Shown here: positions 1-7,000 of the stretch, piece after piece
Layout: each line of letters starts with the position of its first letter
Position numbering within the stretch: the first letter of the stretch is position 1
Assembly: GCF_030515985.1 (NCBI RefSeq)
Contig: NZ_CP100376.1
Location: forward strand, 236,597-247,210
Reading direction: 5' to 3'
Source: Corynebacterium accolens
GTDB lineage: Bacteria; Actinomycetota; Actinomycetes; Mycobacteriales; Mycobacteriaceae
DNA: 10,614 nucleotides
Program-made: the position numbers and the translations under genes
Notes under the pieces: generated by a model
The model's database searches: none
Told to the model about the DNA's origin: nothing
What the model saw: only the letters and a program-made list of their open reading frames with translations

Positions 1-24
1 GGGAGGTCCAGGGCGTTGGTGAGG

Positions 25-708
25 CTAGAGAAGCTCTGAAAGCTCTTGGGCGGCGGAGGTTAGCAGGCGGGCGTACTTCTTGGCGGGCGAGGGGCGGAAG
101 CGCTCAGCGGAACCGGAGATAGACAGTGCTGCGCGGAAAACGCCGGAAGAATCAAAGACGGGAGCGGAAATGGAAGCCAAGCCGGCCTCGCGCTCTTCGA
201 TGGATTCTGCATAGCCCTGGCGGCGGGCGGTTTCTACATCGGCGGCACTGAATTGTGCGGCGTCAAGGGGGAAGTCTACGTAGCCTGCGATGATGCGGGC
301 TGCAGAACCGGAGGTCAGCGGCAGCTGGCGGCCTACTGGGACCACGTTGTGTAGCCCTGACGTGGGCTCGCGGGTGGCGATGCAGGTGCGGGTGGTTCCC
401 GTGAATTCATAGAGCTGAATGGACTCACCGGTGCGGTCGAGGAGTTGGTCCATGATGGGGCCTGCGACTTCTAAAATGTGGTCGCGGTTGCCGGGGAGCG
501 CAGGACCGGCTTTCCACTTTCCTTCAGGGGTGCGTACGAGGATGCGGTGCGCTTCTAACGCAGTGGCTAGCCTGTGTGTCGTTGCCCGAGGTAGTCCCGT
601 GGTTTCACATAACTCATTAAGGGTCGATGGGTTGTTTGCGGCGGCCATCATGATGGCCATTGCACGATCTAGTACCTTAATGCCGGAAACTGCGCTATAC
701 TCTCCCAT
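25..708 (-). CDS. ltbR: IclR-family transcriptional regulator, LtbR/NdgR type
   Basis: A 227-residue DNA-binding regulator. The N-terminal winged helix-turn-helix spans about residues 8-68, with the recognition region around T37-GLPRATTHRLATAL (residues 38-51). The IclR effector-binding domain follows, about residues 75-225. Position next to and divergent from leuCD is the hallmark of corynebacterial LtbR and streptomycete NdgR. LtbR of C. glutamicum is known to repress leuB, leuCD and the trp operon; the same role here is inferred. The reading frame stays open upstream to a TTG at 744, but ATG at 708 is preferred because IclR proteins normally have only a short tail before the helix-turn-helix. 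No clear Shine-Dalgarno precedes 708, so the mRNA may have a very short leader. The repeats at 703-743 overlap this start, which suggests autoregulation. Family assignment is firm; the symbol rests on context. Confidence 0.88.
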   Translation of the reverse strand: MGEYSAVSGIKVLDRAMAIMMAAANNPSTLNELCETTGLPRATTHRLATALEAHRILVRTPEGKWKAGPALPGNRDHILEVAGPIMDQLLDRTGESIQLYEFTGTTRTCIATREPTSGLHNVVPVGRQLPLTSGSAARIIAGYVDFPLDAAQFSAADVETARRQGYAESIEEREAGLASISAPVFDSSGVFRAALSISGSAERFRPSPAKKYARLLTSAAQELSELL

Positions 709-713
709 ATAAT
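691..713 (+). promoter_or_regulatory. leuCD promoter -10 candidates
   Basis: Two candidate -10 elements lie on the plus strand. One is a perfect TATAAT at 708-713, predicting a start near 720 and a leader of about 41 nt. The other is TATACT at 696-701, preceded by TG-C-G-C (691-695), which fits the corynebacterial extended -10 (TGNGN before the hexamer) and predicts a start near 708. No good -35 is visible for either. Both sit at or inside the first codons of the divergent regulator gene. Transcript mapping would be needed to choose between them. Confidence 0.5.
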
Positions 714-743
714 GAAATCTACGTCCCAAATTATGAGATTTCA
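703..743. promoter_or_regulatory. Candidate operator in the ltbR-leuC intergenic region
   Basis: Two repeat structures overlap here. A direct repeat pairs 703-720 with 724-741, with 14 of 18 positions identical and a 21-bp period (about two helical turns). A perfect inverted repeat pairs TGAAATCT at 713-720 with AGATTTCA at 736-743, separated by 15 bp. The block covers the regulator's start codon at 708 and the TATAAT at 708-713. IclR-family proteins bind palindromic or multiple sites as dimers or tetramers, so this is the likely binding site for the divergent regulator. Binding itself is inferred. Confidence 0.55.
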
Positions 744-748
744 AGTGT

Positions 749-752
749 GGAG
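749..752 (+). promoter_or_regulatory. leuC ribosome binding site, decides the start
   Basis: GGAG lies 8 nt before ATG 761. In-frame GTG 752 and ATG 755 also exist but overlap or abut this motif, so ATG 761 is the best start. Confidence 0.7.
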
Positions 753-760
753 TGATGTTT

Positions 761-2182
761 ATGAACCAGAAGCTGACCTTGGCAGAAAAAGTATGGCGTG
801 ACCACGTTGTCCAGCAGGGCGACGCGGGCGCACCAGACCTTATCTATATTGACTTTCAACTTTTGCACGAAGTTACCAGCCCGCAGGCCTTCGATGGGCT
901 GCGCCTGCAAGGTCGCACAATGCGGCACCCGGAACTGCACCTGGCCACCGAGGACCACAACGTGCCGACGGAGGGTATTAAATCCGGCAACCTCTTAGAG
1001 ATTAAAGACGAGGTATCGCGCACCCAGGTTTCTACCCTGCGCAAGAACTGCGAAGAATTTGGCGTGCGGTTGCACTCAATGGGTGATGAGCAACAAGGCA
1101 TCGTGCACACCGTTGGCCCACAGTTGGGCATTACCCAGCCCGGCATGACTATTGTATGCGGCGATTCGCATACCTCGACCCACGGTGCATTCGGCTCCAT
1201 CGCCATGGGCATTGGTACCTCAGAGGTAGAGCACGTCATGGCCACCCAGACGCTTTCTTTGAAGCCCTTTAAGACGATGGCCATCGAAGTCACCGGCGAA
1301 TTGCAGGAAGGCGTCTCCGCAAAGGACCTTATTCTGGCCATCATCGCCAAGATTGGCACCGGCGGTGGCCAAGGATTCATCATCGAATACCGCGGTGAAG
1401 CCATCCGCAAGATGTCCATGGAAGCCCGCATGACCATCTGCAATATGTCCATTGAGGCCGGTGCGCGTGCCGGTATGGTCGCACCCGATGAAACGACGTT
1501 TGAGTACGTCAAGGGCCGTGAGTTCGCCCCAAAGGGCGCCGACTGGGATAAAGCGGTGGATTACTGGAAGACGCTGCCTACTGACGATGGCGCCGAGTTC
1601 GATCGCGTCGTAGAAATCGATGGATCATCCCTGACCCCATTTGTCACCTGGGGAACGAACCCGGGCCAAGGCCTGCCGCTGGGCGAAACCGTACCGGACC
1701 CAGAAGACTTCGGCGATGACAATTCCAAGGCCACCGTGAAAAAGGCCTTGGAGTACATGGACCTGCAACCAGGCACCCCACTGCGCGACATCAAGATCGA
1801 CACCGTCTTCGTGGGATCGTGCACCAATGCGCGCATCGAGGACCTGCGCGCCGCCGCTGAGGTGGTCAAGGGCCGCACCATCGATTCCACTACGCGCATG
1901 ATCGTGGTTCCTTCCTCCGCGGTGGTCAAGGCCGATGCGGAAAAGGAAGGCCTTGACCGGATTTTCCAAGACTTCGGCGCAGAGTGGCGCACGGCGGGAT
2001 GCTCCATGTGTTTGGGCATGAACCCCGACCAGCTGAAACCAGGGGAGCGCTCAGCATCCACGTCCAACCGCAACTTTGAAGGCCGGCAGGGCCCTGGCGG
2101 GCGAACCCACCTCGTTTCCCCACAGGTTGCTGCCGCTACCGCCGTCACCGGATACCTGTCCAGCCCGGCTGACCTGAAATAA
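761..2182 (+). CDS. leuC: 3-isopropylmalate dehydratase large subunit
   Basis: Large subunit of isopropylmalate isomerase. With LeuD it isomerises 2-isopropylmalate to 3-isopropylmalate through a dehydration-hydration step in cytoplasmic leucine biosynthesis. The product is 473 residues, the usual length for bacterial LeuC. The three cysteines that ligate the 4Fe-4S cluster are visible: C354 in [11 protein letters not shown], and C414 and C417 in [14 protein letters not shown]. The aconitase-family segments [13 protein letters not shown] and [10 protein letters not shown] are also intact. The sequence closely resembles corynebacterial LeuC ([13 protein letters not shown] near the N-terminus) but lacks the longer N-terminal tail recalled for C. 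glutamicum LeuC. The start at 761 follows GGAG. leuD follows after 22 nt, so the two form an operon, probably repressed by the divergent IclR protein. Confidence 0.97.
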   Translation: MNQKLTLAEKVWRDHVVQQGDAGAPDLIYIDFQLLHEVTSPQAFDGLRLQGRTMRHPELHLATEDHNVPTEGIKSGNLLEIKDEVSRTQVSTLRKNCEEFGVRLHSMGDEQQGIVHTVGPQLGITQPGMTIVCGDSHTSTHGAFGSIAMGIGTSEVEHVMATQTLSLKPFKTMAIEVTGELQEGVSAKDLILAIIAKIGTGGGQGFIIEYRGEAIRKMSMEARMTICNMSIEAGARAGMVAPDETTFEYVKGREFAPKGADWDKAVDYWKTLPTDDGAEFDRVVEIDGSSLTPFVTWGTNPGQGLPLGETVPDPEDFGDDNSKATVKKALEYMDLQPGTPLRDIKIDTVFVGSCTNARIEDLRAAAEVVKGRTIDSTTRMIVVPSSAVVKADAEKEGLDRIFQDFGAEWRTAGCSMCLGMNPDQLKPGERSASTSNRNFEGRQGPGGRTHLVSPQVAAATAVTGYLSSPADLK

Positions 2183-2204
2183 GCACGCGAGAAAGGTTGA
2201 AATA

Positions 2205-2795
2205 ATGGAGAAATTTATCACCCATACCGGCACGGGAGTCCCGCTGCGGGCGTCCAACGTGGATACGGATCAAATCATCCCCGCGCGCTACCTCAAATCG
2301 GTCAAGCGCACGGGCTTTGCGGAGGGGCTATTTTCCAACTGGCGCTCTGATTCCACCTTCGTACTTAACCAAGAGCAGTTTAAGGACGGCTCCGTACTCT
2401 TTGCCGGCCGCGACTTCGGCACCGGTTCCTCCCGAGAGCACGCAGTATGGGCCTTGCGCGAATACGGTTTCAAAGCAGTATTCTCCTCCCGATTTGCGGA
2501 TATCTTCCGAGGTAACTCGGGAAAGTCTGGTCTGCTTACTGGGCTGATGGAACAAGAAGACATCGAGCTTATTTGGAAGCAGTTGGAGGCCGGGGAAACC
2601 CAAGTCACGGTCTATCTGGAGGCGCGCACCGTTCGGATTGGCGAAAACACCTACTCATTCGACATCGATGACTACACGCGCTGGCGCCTGATGGAAGGCC
2701 TCGATGACATTGGCATCACGCTGCGCGATGAAGAGGCGATCACGAGCTTCGAGAACTCTCGCACCAGCTTCAAGCCCGCGGTTCACGCGGACTAA
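2205..2795 (+). CDS. leuD: 3-isopropylmalate dehydratase small subunit
   Basis: Small (swivel-domain) subunit of isopropylmalate isomerase, completing the substrate pocket on LeuC. It has 196 residues, the normal length for this family. Recognisable segments are [13 protein letters not shown] (18-30), the substrate-binding loop GTGSSREHA (72-80) and [14 protein letters not shown] (94-107). ATG 2205 is preceded by GAAAGG at 2191-2196 with 8-nt spacing, and only 22 nt separate it from the leuC stop, so co-transcription with leuC is expected. leuB is not in this window. A GC-rich hairpin sits just after the stop and probably ends the operon. Confidence 0.97.
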   Translation: MEKFITHTGTGVPLRASNVDTDQIIPARYLKSVKRTGFAEGLFSNWRSDSTFVLNQEQFKDGSVLFAGRDFGTGSSREHAVWALREYGFKAVFSSRFADIFRGNSGKSGLLTGLMEQEDIELIWKQLEAGETQVTVYLEARTVRIGENTYSFDIDDYTRWRLMEGLDDIGITLRDEEAITSFENSRTSFKPAVHAD

Positions 2796-2803
2796 TCCAG
2801 CAG

Positions 2804-2831
2804 GTGCGCCCCACGCTTTGCCGGGGCGCAC
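2804..2831 (+). terminator. Hairpin after leuD, possible terminator
   Basis: A perfect 9-bp stem pairs GTGCGCCCC (2804-2812) with GGGGCGCAC (2823-2831) around a 10-nt loop, starting 8 nt after the leuD stop. There is no run of T residues after it, so it is not a textbook intrinsic terminator. It may still terminate or protect the leuCD mRNA 3' end. Confidence 0.45.
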
Positions 2832-2915
2832 ACCACCGTCGTCATGATCCGGGGCAGTGGTGGGGTAACGGTCGAGTAACAAAACTGACTTCGCAAGCGT
2901 GCAGCTGGGTTTATC

Positions 2916-2924
2916 TATTATTCT
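2916..2924 (+). promoter_or_regulatory. Possible -10 for the membrane protein gene, leaderless
   Basis: Overlapping AT-rich hexamers TATTAT (2916-2921) and TATTCT (2919-2924) lie just before ATG 2932. The second would place the transcript start at the start codon itself, giving a leaderless mRNA. This fits the absence of a convincing Shine-Dalgarno. No clear -35 is seen. Confidence 0.35.
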
Positions 2925-2931
2925 CTGTGGT

Positions 2932-3720
2932 ATGACTTCGCCTTATTCCGGATCACGCGACCATGATGGATACAATCACCGCTCCCAACAGCCCTACTCA
3001 GGTGGGCAGCCGGGATATTTTCGTGAGTCGACCGCTCCAGGCGACATCGATGCCGTCAACATTATTGGCGATAGTTTCCGCTATTTCGGTCGCAATTGGG
3101 TGCAGTGGCTTTTTGCCCCACTAGTGCAAATGGTCGTCCTTTTCGTCGCATACCTCATCATCGCCGTAGTCTTTGCCGCCGGCGGCGGCTCCCTTTCCAT
3201 CGAGGCGTCGACCGAGGGAACCGCCTTGGACGGTTCCCTCGGCGTACTGGGCGTGCTATTACTCGCCATCGCGGTAATAGCCCTGTTAATTGTCTATCTG
3301 TGGGCAAATGCAATCTGGTACCAAGCCGCTAATAAGCAGGTCAATGGCCAGGATTTGATGTTCGGGGATTTCTTCACGTTCAAAGGCATGGGCGGCATCA
3401 TGTTGGCCTACCTCGTCACTAGCGTGGTCATCGGCATCGGCTTTGTCTTGTTCATAATCCCCGGACTTTTCGCCCTGTTCTTCTGGTGGTGGGTCCCAGC
3501 CGTCAAGGCAGCGCGCCCAGACCTAGGCTTGGGTGACTGCTTTAAGCTTTCCGCGGATATCGCAAAGAGGAACATCGGTACCACCTTGCTGGTCGGTATC
3601 GCGCTCATCATCCTCTACATGGCGCTGGGCTCAACCGTGGTGGGTGTTGTCGTGCTGCCGGGGCTCATGGCCTTAGCCCCCACCCTCTTCGTGCGCCGCA
3701 ACCTTGGCATGCGCGGCTAA
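2932..3720 (+). CDS. Uncharacterised polytopic membrane protein
   Basis: A 262-residue protein I cannot assign to a named family. The first about 35 residues are hydrophilic and rich in Gly, Tyr, Gln, Pro and Ser. Five or six hydrophobic segments follow, at roughly residues 58-83, 103-127, 154-188 (long enough for two short helices), 214-234 and 233-253. The segment 181-190 contains the aromatic run FFWWWVP before a basic/acidic loop (VKAARPDLGLGDCFKLSADIAKR). The C-terminus ends in VRRNLGMRG. The layout (soluble tail, then repeated helices with an amphipathic central loop) resembles small integral membrane proteins of unknown function common in Actinobacteria. ATG 2932 is chosen over the earlier in-frame GTG 2899 because of the promoter-like hexamers just before it. 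It stands alone between leuD and a convergent gene, so context gives no function. Confidence 0.8.
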   Translation: MTSPYSGSRDHDGYNHRSQQPYSGGQPGYFRESTAPGDIDAVNIIGDSFRYFGRNWVQWLFAPLVQMVVLFVAYLIIAVVFAAGGGSLSIEASTEGTALDGSLGVLGVLLLAIAVIALLIVYLWANAIWYQAANKQVNGQDLMFGDFFTFKGMGGIMLAYLVTSVVIGIGFVLFIIPGLFALFFWWWVPAVKAARPDLGLGDCFKLSADIAKRNIGTTLLVGIALIILYMALGSTVVGVVVLPGLMALAPTLFVRRNLGMRG

Positions 3721-3749
3721 GGGCTAGGGGCTCGCGCGGCCCGAGCTAT

Positions 3750-4748
3750 TTAGCGCACAGGCAGGGGGCTGGGAAGGCAATCAGCACCGGTTAATTCACC
3801 ATTGTTGAAGGACAAAACCCACACCGAGGCCTTTTTAAACTTCAATTCCTCCTGTGGCTTCTTGAGGAATTGCGGGGCTAAGTCCTCGATGATGCCGGGG
3901 ATGGTCTGTCCCTGGCTAATAATGACCGGCACCCCGCCGTCGTTTACGACGCGACGGAAAGCCTTCTTGGCAGCCGCCGGATTCTTTTCCCACACCTCGT
4001 CGCCAAAGTCCTTATTAATGGCAATGTCTTTACCCAGCTCATCGGCAAGCGGCGCAGCAGTTTGCTGGCACCGATGCGGGCGAGCGGAATAGATCGCGGT
4101 GGGGTGGTAGGCCGCCAGCATGGGCACGAGCATTTCTGCTTGGCGGCGCCCCTTCTTATCCAGAGGCCGCAGGTTGTCATCGCCCTCCCACTTCTTGCGG
4201 TCGTGGGCGTGGGCGTGGCGGACGTACAAGACGCGCGTTGTGGGGGCGAGCTGCAGACGCTTTTGTGCCTTGGCGACGACGTCGTTGTCCACGTCATAGG
4301 ACAAGAGCTGCTGTGCTTGGTCAATGGGCACCCAACGCAGCTCATCGGTCTCATCATTAGGGGTATAGGTGCCGCTGAGGTAGAACGCCGCCCAGTAATA
4401 GACCACCTTGGTGCGCCCCTGTACGGGGTAGGTGACCTTGCCAATCAACTTGCCCAAGCGCACTTGGAAGCCGGTTTCTTCCTCAATTTCGCGCGCCGCG
4501 GTGGTGGGCAGGGATTCGCCTGGATCCACCTTTCCCTTGGGCAGGGACCAATCGTCGTAATGCGGGCGGTGAATGAGCGCGATTTCAGGGTTCGCGGGGT
4601 CGCCGCGCCAGACTACAGCGCCGGCGGCAAGGGTAGTGCGGGGAAATTCTTTGGCAGGATCCACCGGAATTTCTTGATGCCGGCCGGAAATGAATTTTTC
4701 GGACTTTTTATCTTTATCGGTCTCGTGCATCTTCTTCGCGCTCGGCAT
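3750..4748 (-). CDS. mutT1: MutT1-like Nudix hydrolase fused to a histidine-phosphatase domain
   Basis: A 332-residue two-domain protein. After a charged tail (about 1-36), a Nudix domain covers about 37-165 with a complete Nudix box at G72-F94: G72, E78, R86, E87, E90, E91 and G93 fit GX5EX7REUXEEXGU. A histidine-phosphatase-like domain follows from about 170 to 330, with the RHA signature at 177-179 (H178 the expected phosphate acceptor). This fusion matches mycobacterial MutT1, known to hydrolyse 8-oxo-(d)GTP and diadenosine polyphosphates; sanitation of the oxidised nucleotide pool is the inferred role here. The position where classical RHG phosphatases carry a second histidine reads S278-Q279-G280. 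ATG 4748 has GAAAGG about 11 nt upstream; the internal ATG at 4730 has poorer spacing. It is divergent from gpsA and convergent with the membrane protein gene (29-nt gap). Confidence 0.9.
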   Translation of the reverse strand: MPSAKKMHETDKDKKSEKFISGRHQEIPVDPAKEFPRTTLAAGAVVWRGDPANPEIALIHRPHYDDWSLPKGKVDPGESLPTTAAREIEEETGFQVRLGKLIGKVTYPVQGRTKVVYYWAAFYLSGTYTPNDETDELRWVPIDQAQQLLSYDVDNDVVAKAQKRLQLAPTTRVLYVRHAHAHDRKKWEGDDNLRPLDKKGRRQAEMLVPMLAAYHPTAIYSARPHRCQQTAAPLADELGKDIAINKDFGDEVWEKNPAAAKKAFRRVVNDGGVPVIISQGQTIPGIIEDLAPQFLKKPQEELKFKKASVWVLSFNNGELTGADCLPSPLPVR

Positions 4749-4897
4749 AGCTTTTCGTGCCTTTCTTCGGTGACTGAAAAATTGGCGTTAACCTCATAAT
4801 CATTGTTCCACGGGGGAGATCCCTGCCGCATCCTTGCCACGCCCAGAGCGATAAATGCCTTAAGGTGGAACTAATAGGAAAACGTTTGGAGGAAGCC
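4749..4897. promoter_or_regulatory. Divergent mutT1/gpsA intergenic region
   Basis: These 149 bp must hold promoters in both directions. On the plus strand a TTGCCA at 4834-4839 resembles a corynebacterial -35, but no convincing -10 lies 16-18 bp after it; GATAAAT at 4850-4856 is too close. GGAGG at 4888-4892, 5 nt before ATG 4898, is the gpsA ribosome binding site. On the minus strand GAAAGG lies before mutT1. No riboswitch-like fold is evident. Confidence 0.4.
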
Positions 4898-5896
4898 ATG
4901 GTAAAAGTAGCGGTAATGGGTGCCGGTTCCTGGGGCACCACCTTGGCCAAGGTATTTGCGGACGCAGGAAACGATGTCACCCTGTGGGCGCGACGGGCCG
5001 AATTGGCGGAAGCGATCAACGAAACGCATACAAACCCTGATTACCTGCCGGATATCCACCTTCCGGAGGCACTGCGCGCCACGCACGATGAGGAAGAGGT
5101 GCTTTCCGGCGCGGATATCGTGGTCTTCGGCGTGCCATCCCAGTCCTTGCGCGCCAACGTGGAGCGCTGGGCGCCCGTATTGCCCGAGGATTCCACGCTG
5201 GTCTCCATTTCCAAGGGCGTAGAAACCAGCACGCTCAAGCGCATGAGCGAAGTCATCGTGGATGCCGCCGACGTAGATCCGCAGCGCGTGGCGGTGCTAT
5301 CTGGACCCAACCTAGCCAAAGAAGTGGCGCAGGGGCAGGTTACGGCCACGGTCATCGCCTGCACTGACAAAGAGCGTGCCAAGGCGGTGCAGGCGGCCAT
5401 CGCCGCGCCCTACTTGCGGCCCTATACAAATACCGATGTTATCGGCGCGGAGATCGGTGGTGCTTGCAAAAACGTCATCGCCTTGGCCTGCGGCATGGCC
5501 TCGGGCAAGGGCTTGGGCAATAACACTATGGCCACGATGATTACCCGCGGCTTAGCGGAGATTACCCGCCTGGGCACGGCCTTGGGCGCGGAGCCGTTTA
5601 CCTTTTCCGGCTTGGCGGGGTTGGGCGATTTGGTGGCTACGTGTAACTCCACGCTCTCGCGTAATAGGACCTTCGGTTACCGCCTCGGTCAAGGCGGCAG
5701 CCTAGAAGAAGCGAAGGCGGCCACCAATGGCCAGGTAGCAGAGGGCGTGTTTTCCTCTGATTCCATCTTCCGCCTAGCCCAGCAGGCTGGGGTAGAGATG
5801 CCAATAACGGAAGCCGTCTACGGAGTGTGCCATCAGGGCATGGCTGTAGACGATATGATTATCGCCCTTATGGGTCGCTCCAAGAAGTCGGAGTAG
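4898..5896 (+). CDS. gpsA: NAD(P)H-dependent glycerol-3-phosphate dehydrogenase
   Basis: Cytoplasmic GpsA reduces dihydroxyacetone phosphate to sn-glycerol 3-phosphate, the backbone for phospholipids. The 332-residue length is typical. The N-terminal Rossmann fold carries GAGSWG at residues 8-13 for the dinucleotide. The segment GVPSQSLR is the usual second dinucleotide-side motif. [11 protein letters not shown] holds the catalytic lysine, K191 of the family signature. The C-terminal helical domain contains [14 protein letters not shown] and [11 protein letters not shown], both characteristic. ATG 4898 is chosen over the in-frame GTG 4865 because GGAGG precedes it and the Rossmann strand begins at once. 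ddl follows after 22 nt, a pairing I recall from other Actinobacteria, so the two are probably co-transcribed. Confidence 0.96.
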   Translation: MVKVAVMGAGSWGTTLAKVFADAGNDVTLWARRAELAEAINETHTNPDYLPDIHLPEALRATHDEEEVLSGADIVVFGVPSQSLRANVERWAPVLPEDSTLVSISKGVETSTLKRMSEVIVDAADVDPQRVAVLSGPNLAKEVAQGQVTATVIACTDKERAKAVQAAIAAPYLRPYTNTDVIGAEIGGACKNVIALACGMASGKGLGNNTMATMITRGLAEITRLGTALGAEPFTFSGLAGLGDLVATCNSTLSRNRTFGYRLGQGGSLEEAKAATNGQVAEGVFSSDSIFRLAQQAGVEMPITEAVYGVCHQGMAVDDMIIALMGRSKKSE

Positions 5897-5918
5897 CAGA
5901 AAGGTAAACTCATCGCCC

Positions 5919-6986
5919 ATGACTGAAAAGACCCGCGTGGCCGTCCTTTACGGTGGCCGCAGTACCGAGCACTCCGTGTCCTGCGTATCCGCAGGCGCAA
6001 TCATGAAGCACCTTGATCCGGAAAAATTCGAGGTGGTGCCCATCGGCATTACGCGCGAGGGTACGTGGACGCCGGGCGATACCGAGGGCTTAGAAATCGT
6101 CGATGGCGTCATGCCTGAGGTCAAGCGCGGCACGGAATTGGCGCTTTCTGCGGATCCATCGCGTAAGGGTGAAATCCGCACGATTAGTGACGGTTCGCTG
6201 TATGCCCACGTTGACGTTATCTTTCCCATTCTCCATGGGCCTTATGGTGAAGACGGCACCATGCAGGGGCTTTTCGAGCTCTCCGGAATCCCTTATGTGG
6301 GCCCAGGCGTATTAGCGTCCTCGGTGGGAATGGACAAGGAATTTACCAAAAAGATTTTATCCGCCGCGGGCCTGCCGGTGGCACCAGAGGTCATTGTGCA
6401 GGGCCGCACGGAATTAACCGCGGAAGAAAAAGACCGCCTTGGCCTGCCGGTCTTCGTCAAGCCTGCCCGCGGGGGCTCCTCGATTGGAGTCTCCAAGGTA
6501 AGCGACTGGGCGGATTTCCCAGAAGCAGTGCGCATTGCCTTGGAAGACGATGACAAGATTTTGGTCGAGCCAGAAATCGTCGGCCGCGAGGTAGAGGTCG
6601 GCGTCCTGCAATACCCGGATGGCGAGCTTATTGCCTCGGTGCCGGCGCTGCTCAAGGGCATCGATGACTCCGATGAGGGCTTCTATGGCTTTGAGACCAA
6701 ATACCTAGATAACGTGGTCACGGCCCAGATTCCCGCGCCTTTCCCAGAAGAACTCACGGCGCAATTGCGCGATATGGCGATTCGGGCCTTCAAAGCGCTC
6801 AACTGCGCAGGCCTTTCCCGCGTGGATTTCTTCGTCACTGAAGAAGGCCTGTACATCAATGAGGTCAATACCCTGCCGGGATTTACCCCGATTTCCATGT
6901 ACCCCCAGGTGCTGGCGGCCTCTGGCGTGGAGTACCCCACGCTGCTTGAGGTACTCATCGCACGCGCAGAGGCCCGGACCGCGTAG
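5919..6986 (+). CDS. ddl: D-alanine--D-alanine ligase
   Basis: ATP-grasp enzyme that joins two D-alanines for the peptidoglycan pentapeptide. The 355-residue product shows the family segments in order: VLYGGRSTEHSVS (9-21), HGPYGEDGT (106-114), the ATP-binding KPARGGSSIGVSK (181-193), the omega-loop FYGFETKYLDN (255-265), and the metal- and substrate-binding VDFFVTEEGLYINEVNTLPG (302-321). The tyrosine in the omega-loop and the overall sequence fit an ordinary D-Ala-D-Ala ligase; nothing points to a vancomycin-resistance D-Ala-D-Lac enzyme. ATG 5919 has AGAAAGG at 5898-5904, a rather long 14-nt spacing, but no better start is present. It lies 22 nt after gpsA and converges on the DUF3515 gene with a 14-nt gap that holds no clear terminator. 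Confidence 0.96.
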   Translation: MTEKTRVAVLYGGRSTEHSVSCVSAGAIMKHLDPEKFEVVPIGITREGTWTPGDTEGLEIVDGVMPEVKRGTELALSADPSRKGEIRTISDGSLYAHVDVIFPILHGPYGEDGTMQGLFELSGIPYVGPGVLASSVGMDKEFTKKILSAAGLPVAPEVIVQGRTELTAEEKDRLGLPVFVKPARGGSSIGVSKVSDWADFPEAVRIALEDDDKILVEPEIVGREVEVGVLQYPDGELIASVPALLKGIDDSDEGFYGFETKYLDNVVTAQIPAPFPEELTAQLRDMAIRAFKALNCAGLSRVDFFVTEEGLYINEVNTLPGFTPISMYPQVLAASGVEYPTLLEVLIARAEARTA

Positions 6987-7000
6987 GTCTGCGGCTTCCT

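Noticed and set aside
1..24. Short sequence before the regulator stop at the left edge
   Set aside because: Only 24 bases; no gene or terminator can be supported.
709..744. Regulator starting at TTG 744
   Set aside because: It would add 12 residues covering the operator repeats and needs a rarer start codon with no better ribosome site; ATG 708 fits the family length.
856..2148. Long open frames on the minus strand opposite leuC (856-1512 and 1561-2148)
   Set aside because: leuC is a certain gene with intact catalytic cysteines. The antisense frames lack recognisable domains and ribosome sites and are expected from GC-rich codon bias.
3730..3746. Hairpin GCTCG/CGAGC between the convergent membrane protein and mutT1 genes, as a bidirectional terminator
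   Set aside because: The stem is only 5 bp with a 7-nt loop and no clear T tract on either strand; too weak to list as a feature.
4062..4799. 245-codon plus-strand open frame opposite mutT1
   Set aside because: It mirrors a gene with a complete Nudix box and a phosphatase domain, and its translation resembles no family.
4805..4871. 7-bp inverted repeat GTTCCAC/GTGGAAC in the mutT1-gpsA gap
   Set aside because: The arms are 53 nt apart and do not extend; a match of this length is expected by chance in 149 bp.
5919..6986. ddl as a vancomycin-type D-Ala-D-Lac ligase
   Set aside because: The omega-loop tyrosine-lysine pattern and the housekeeping context match ordinary D-Ala-D-Ala ligases; no van genes are nearby.
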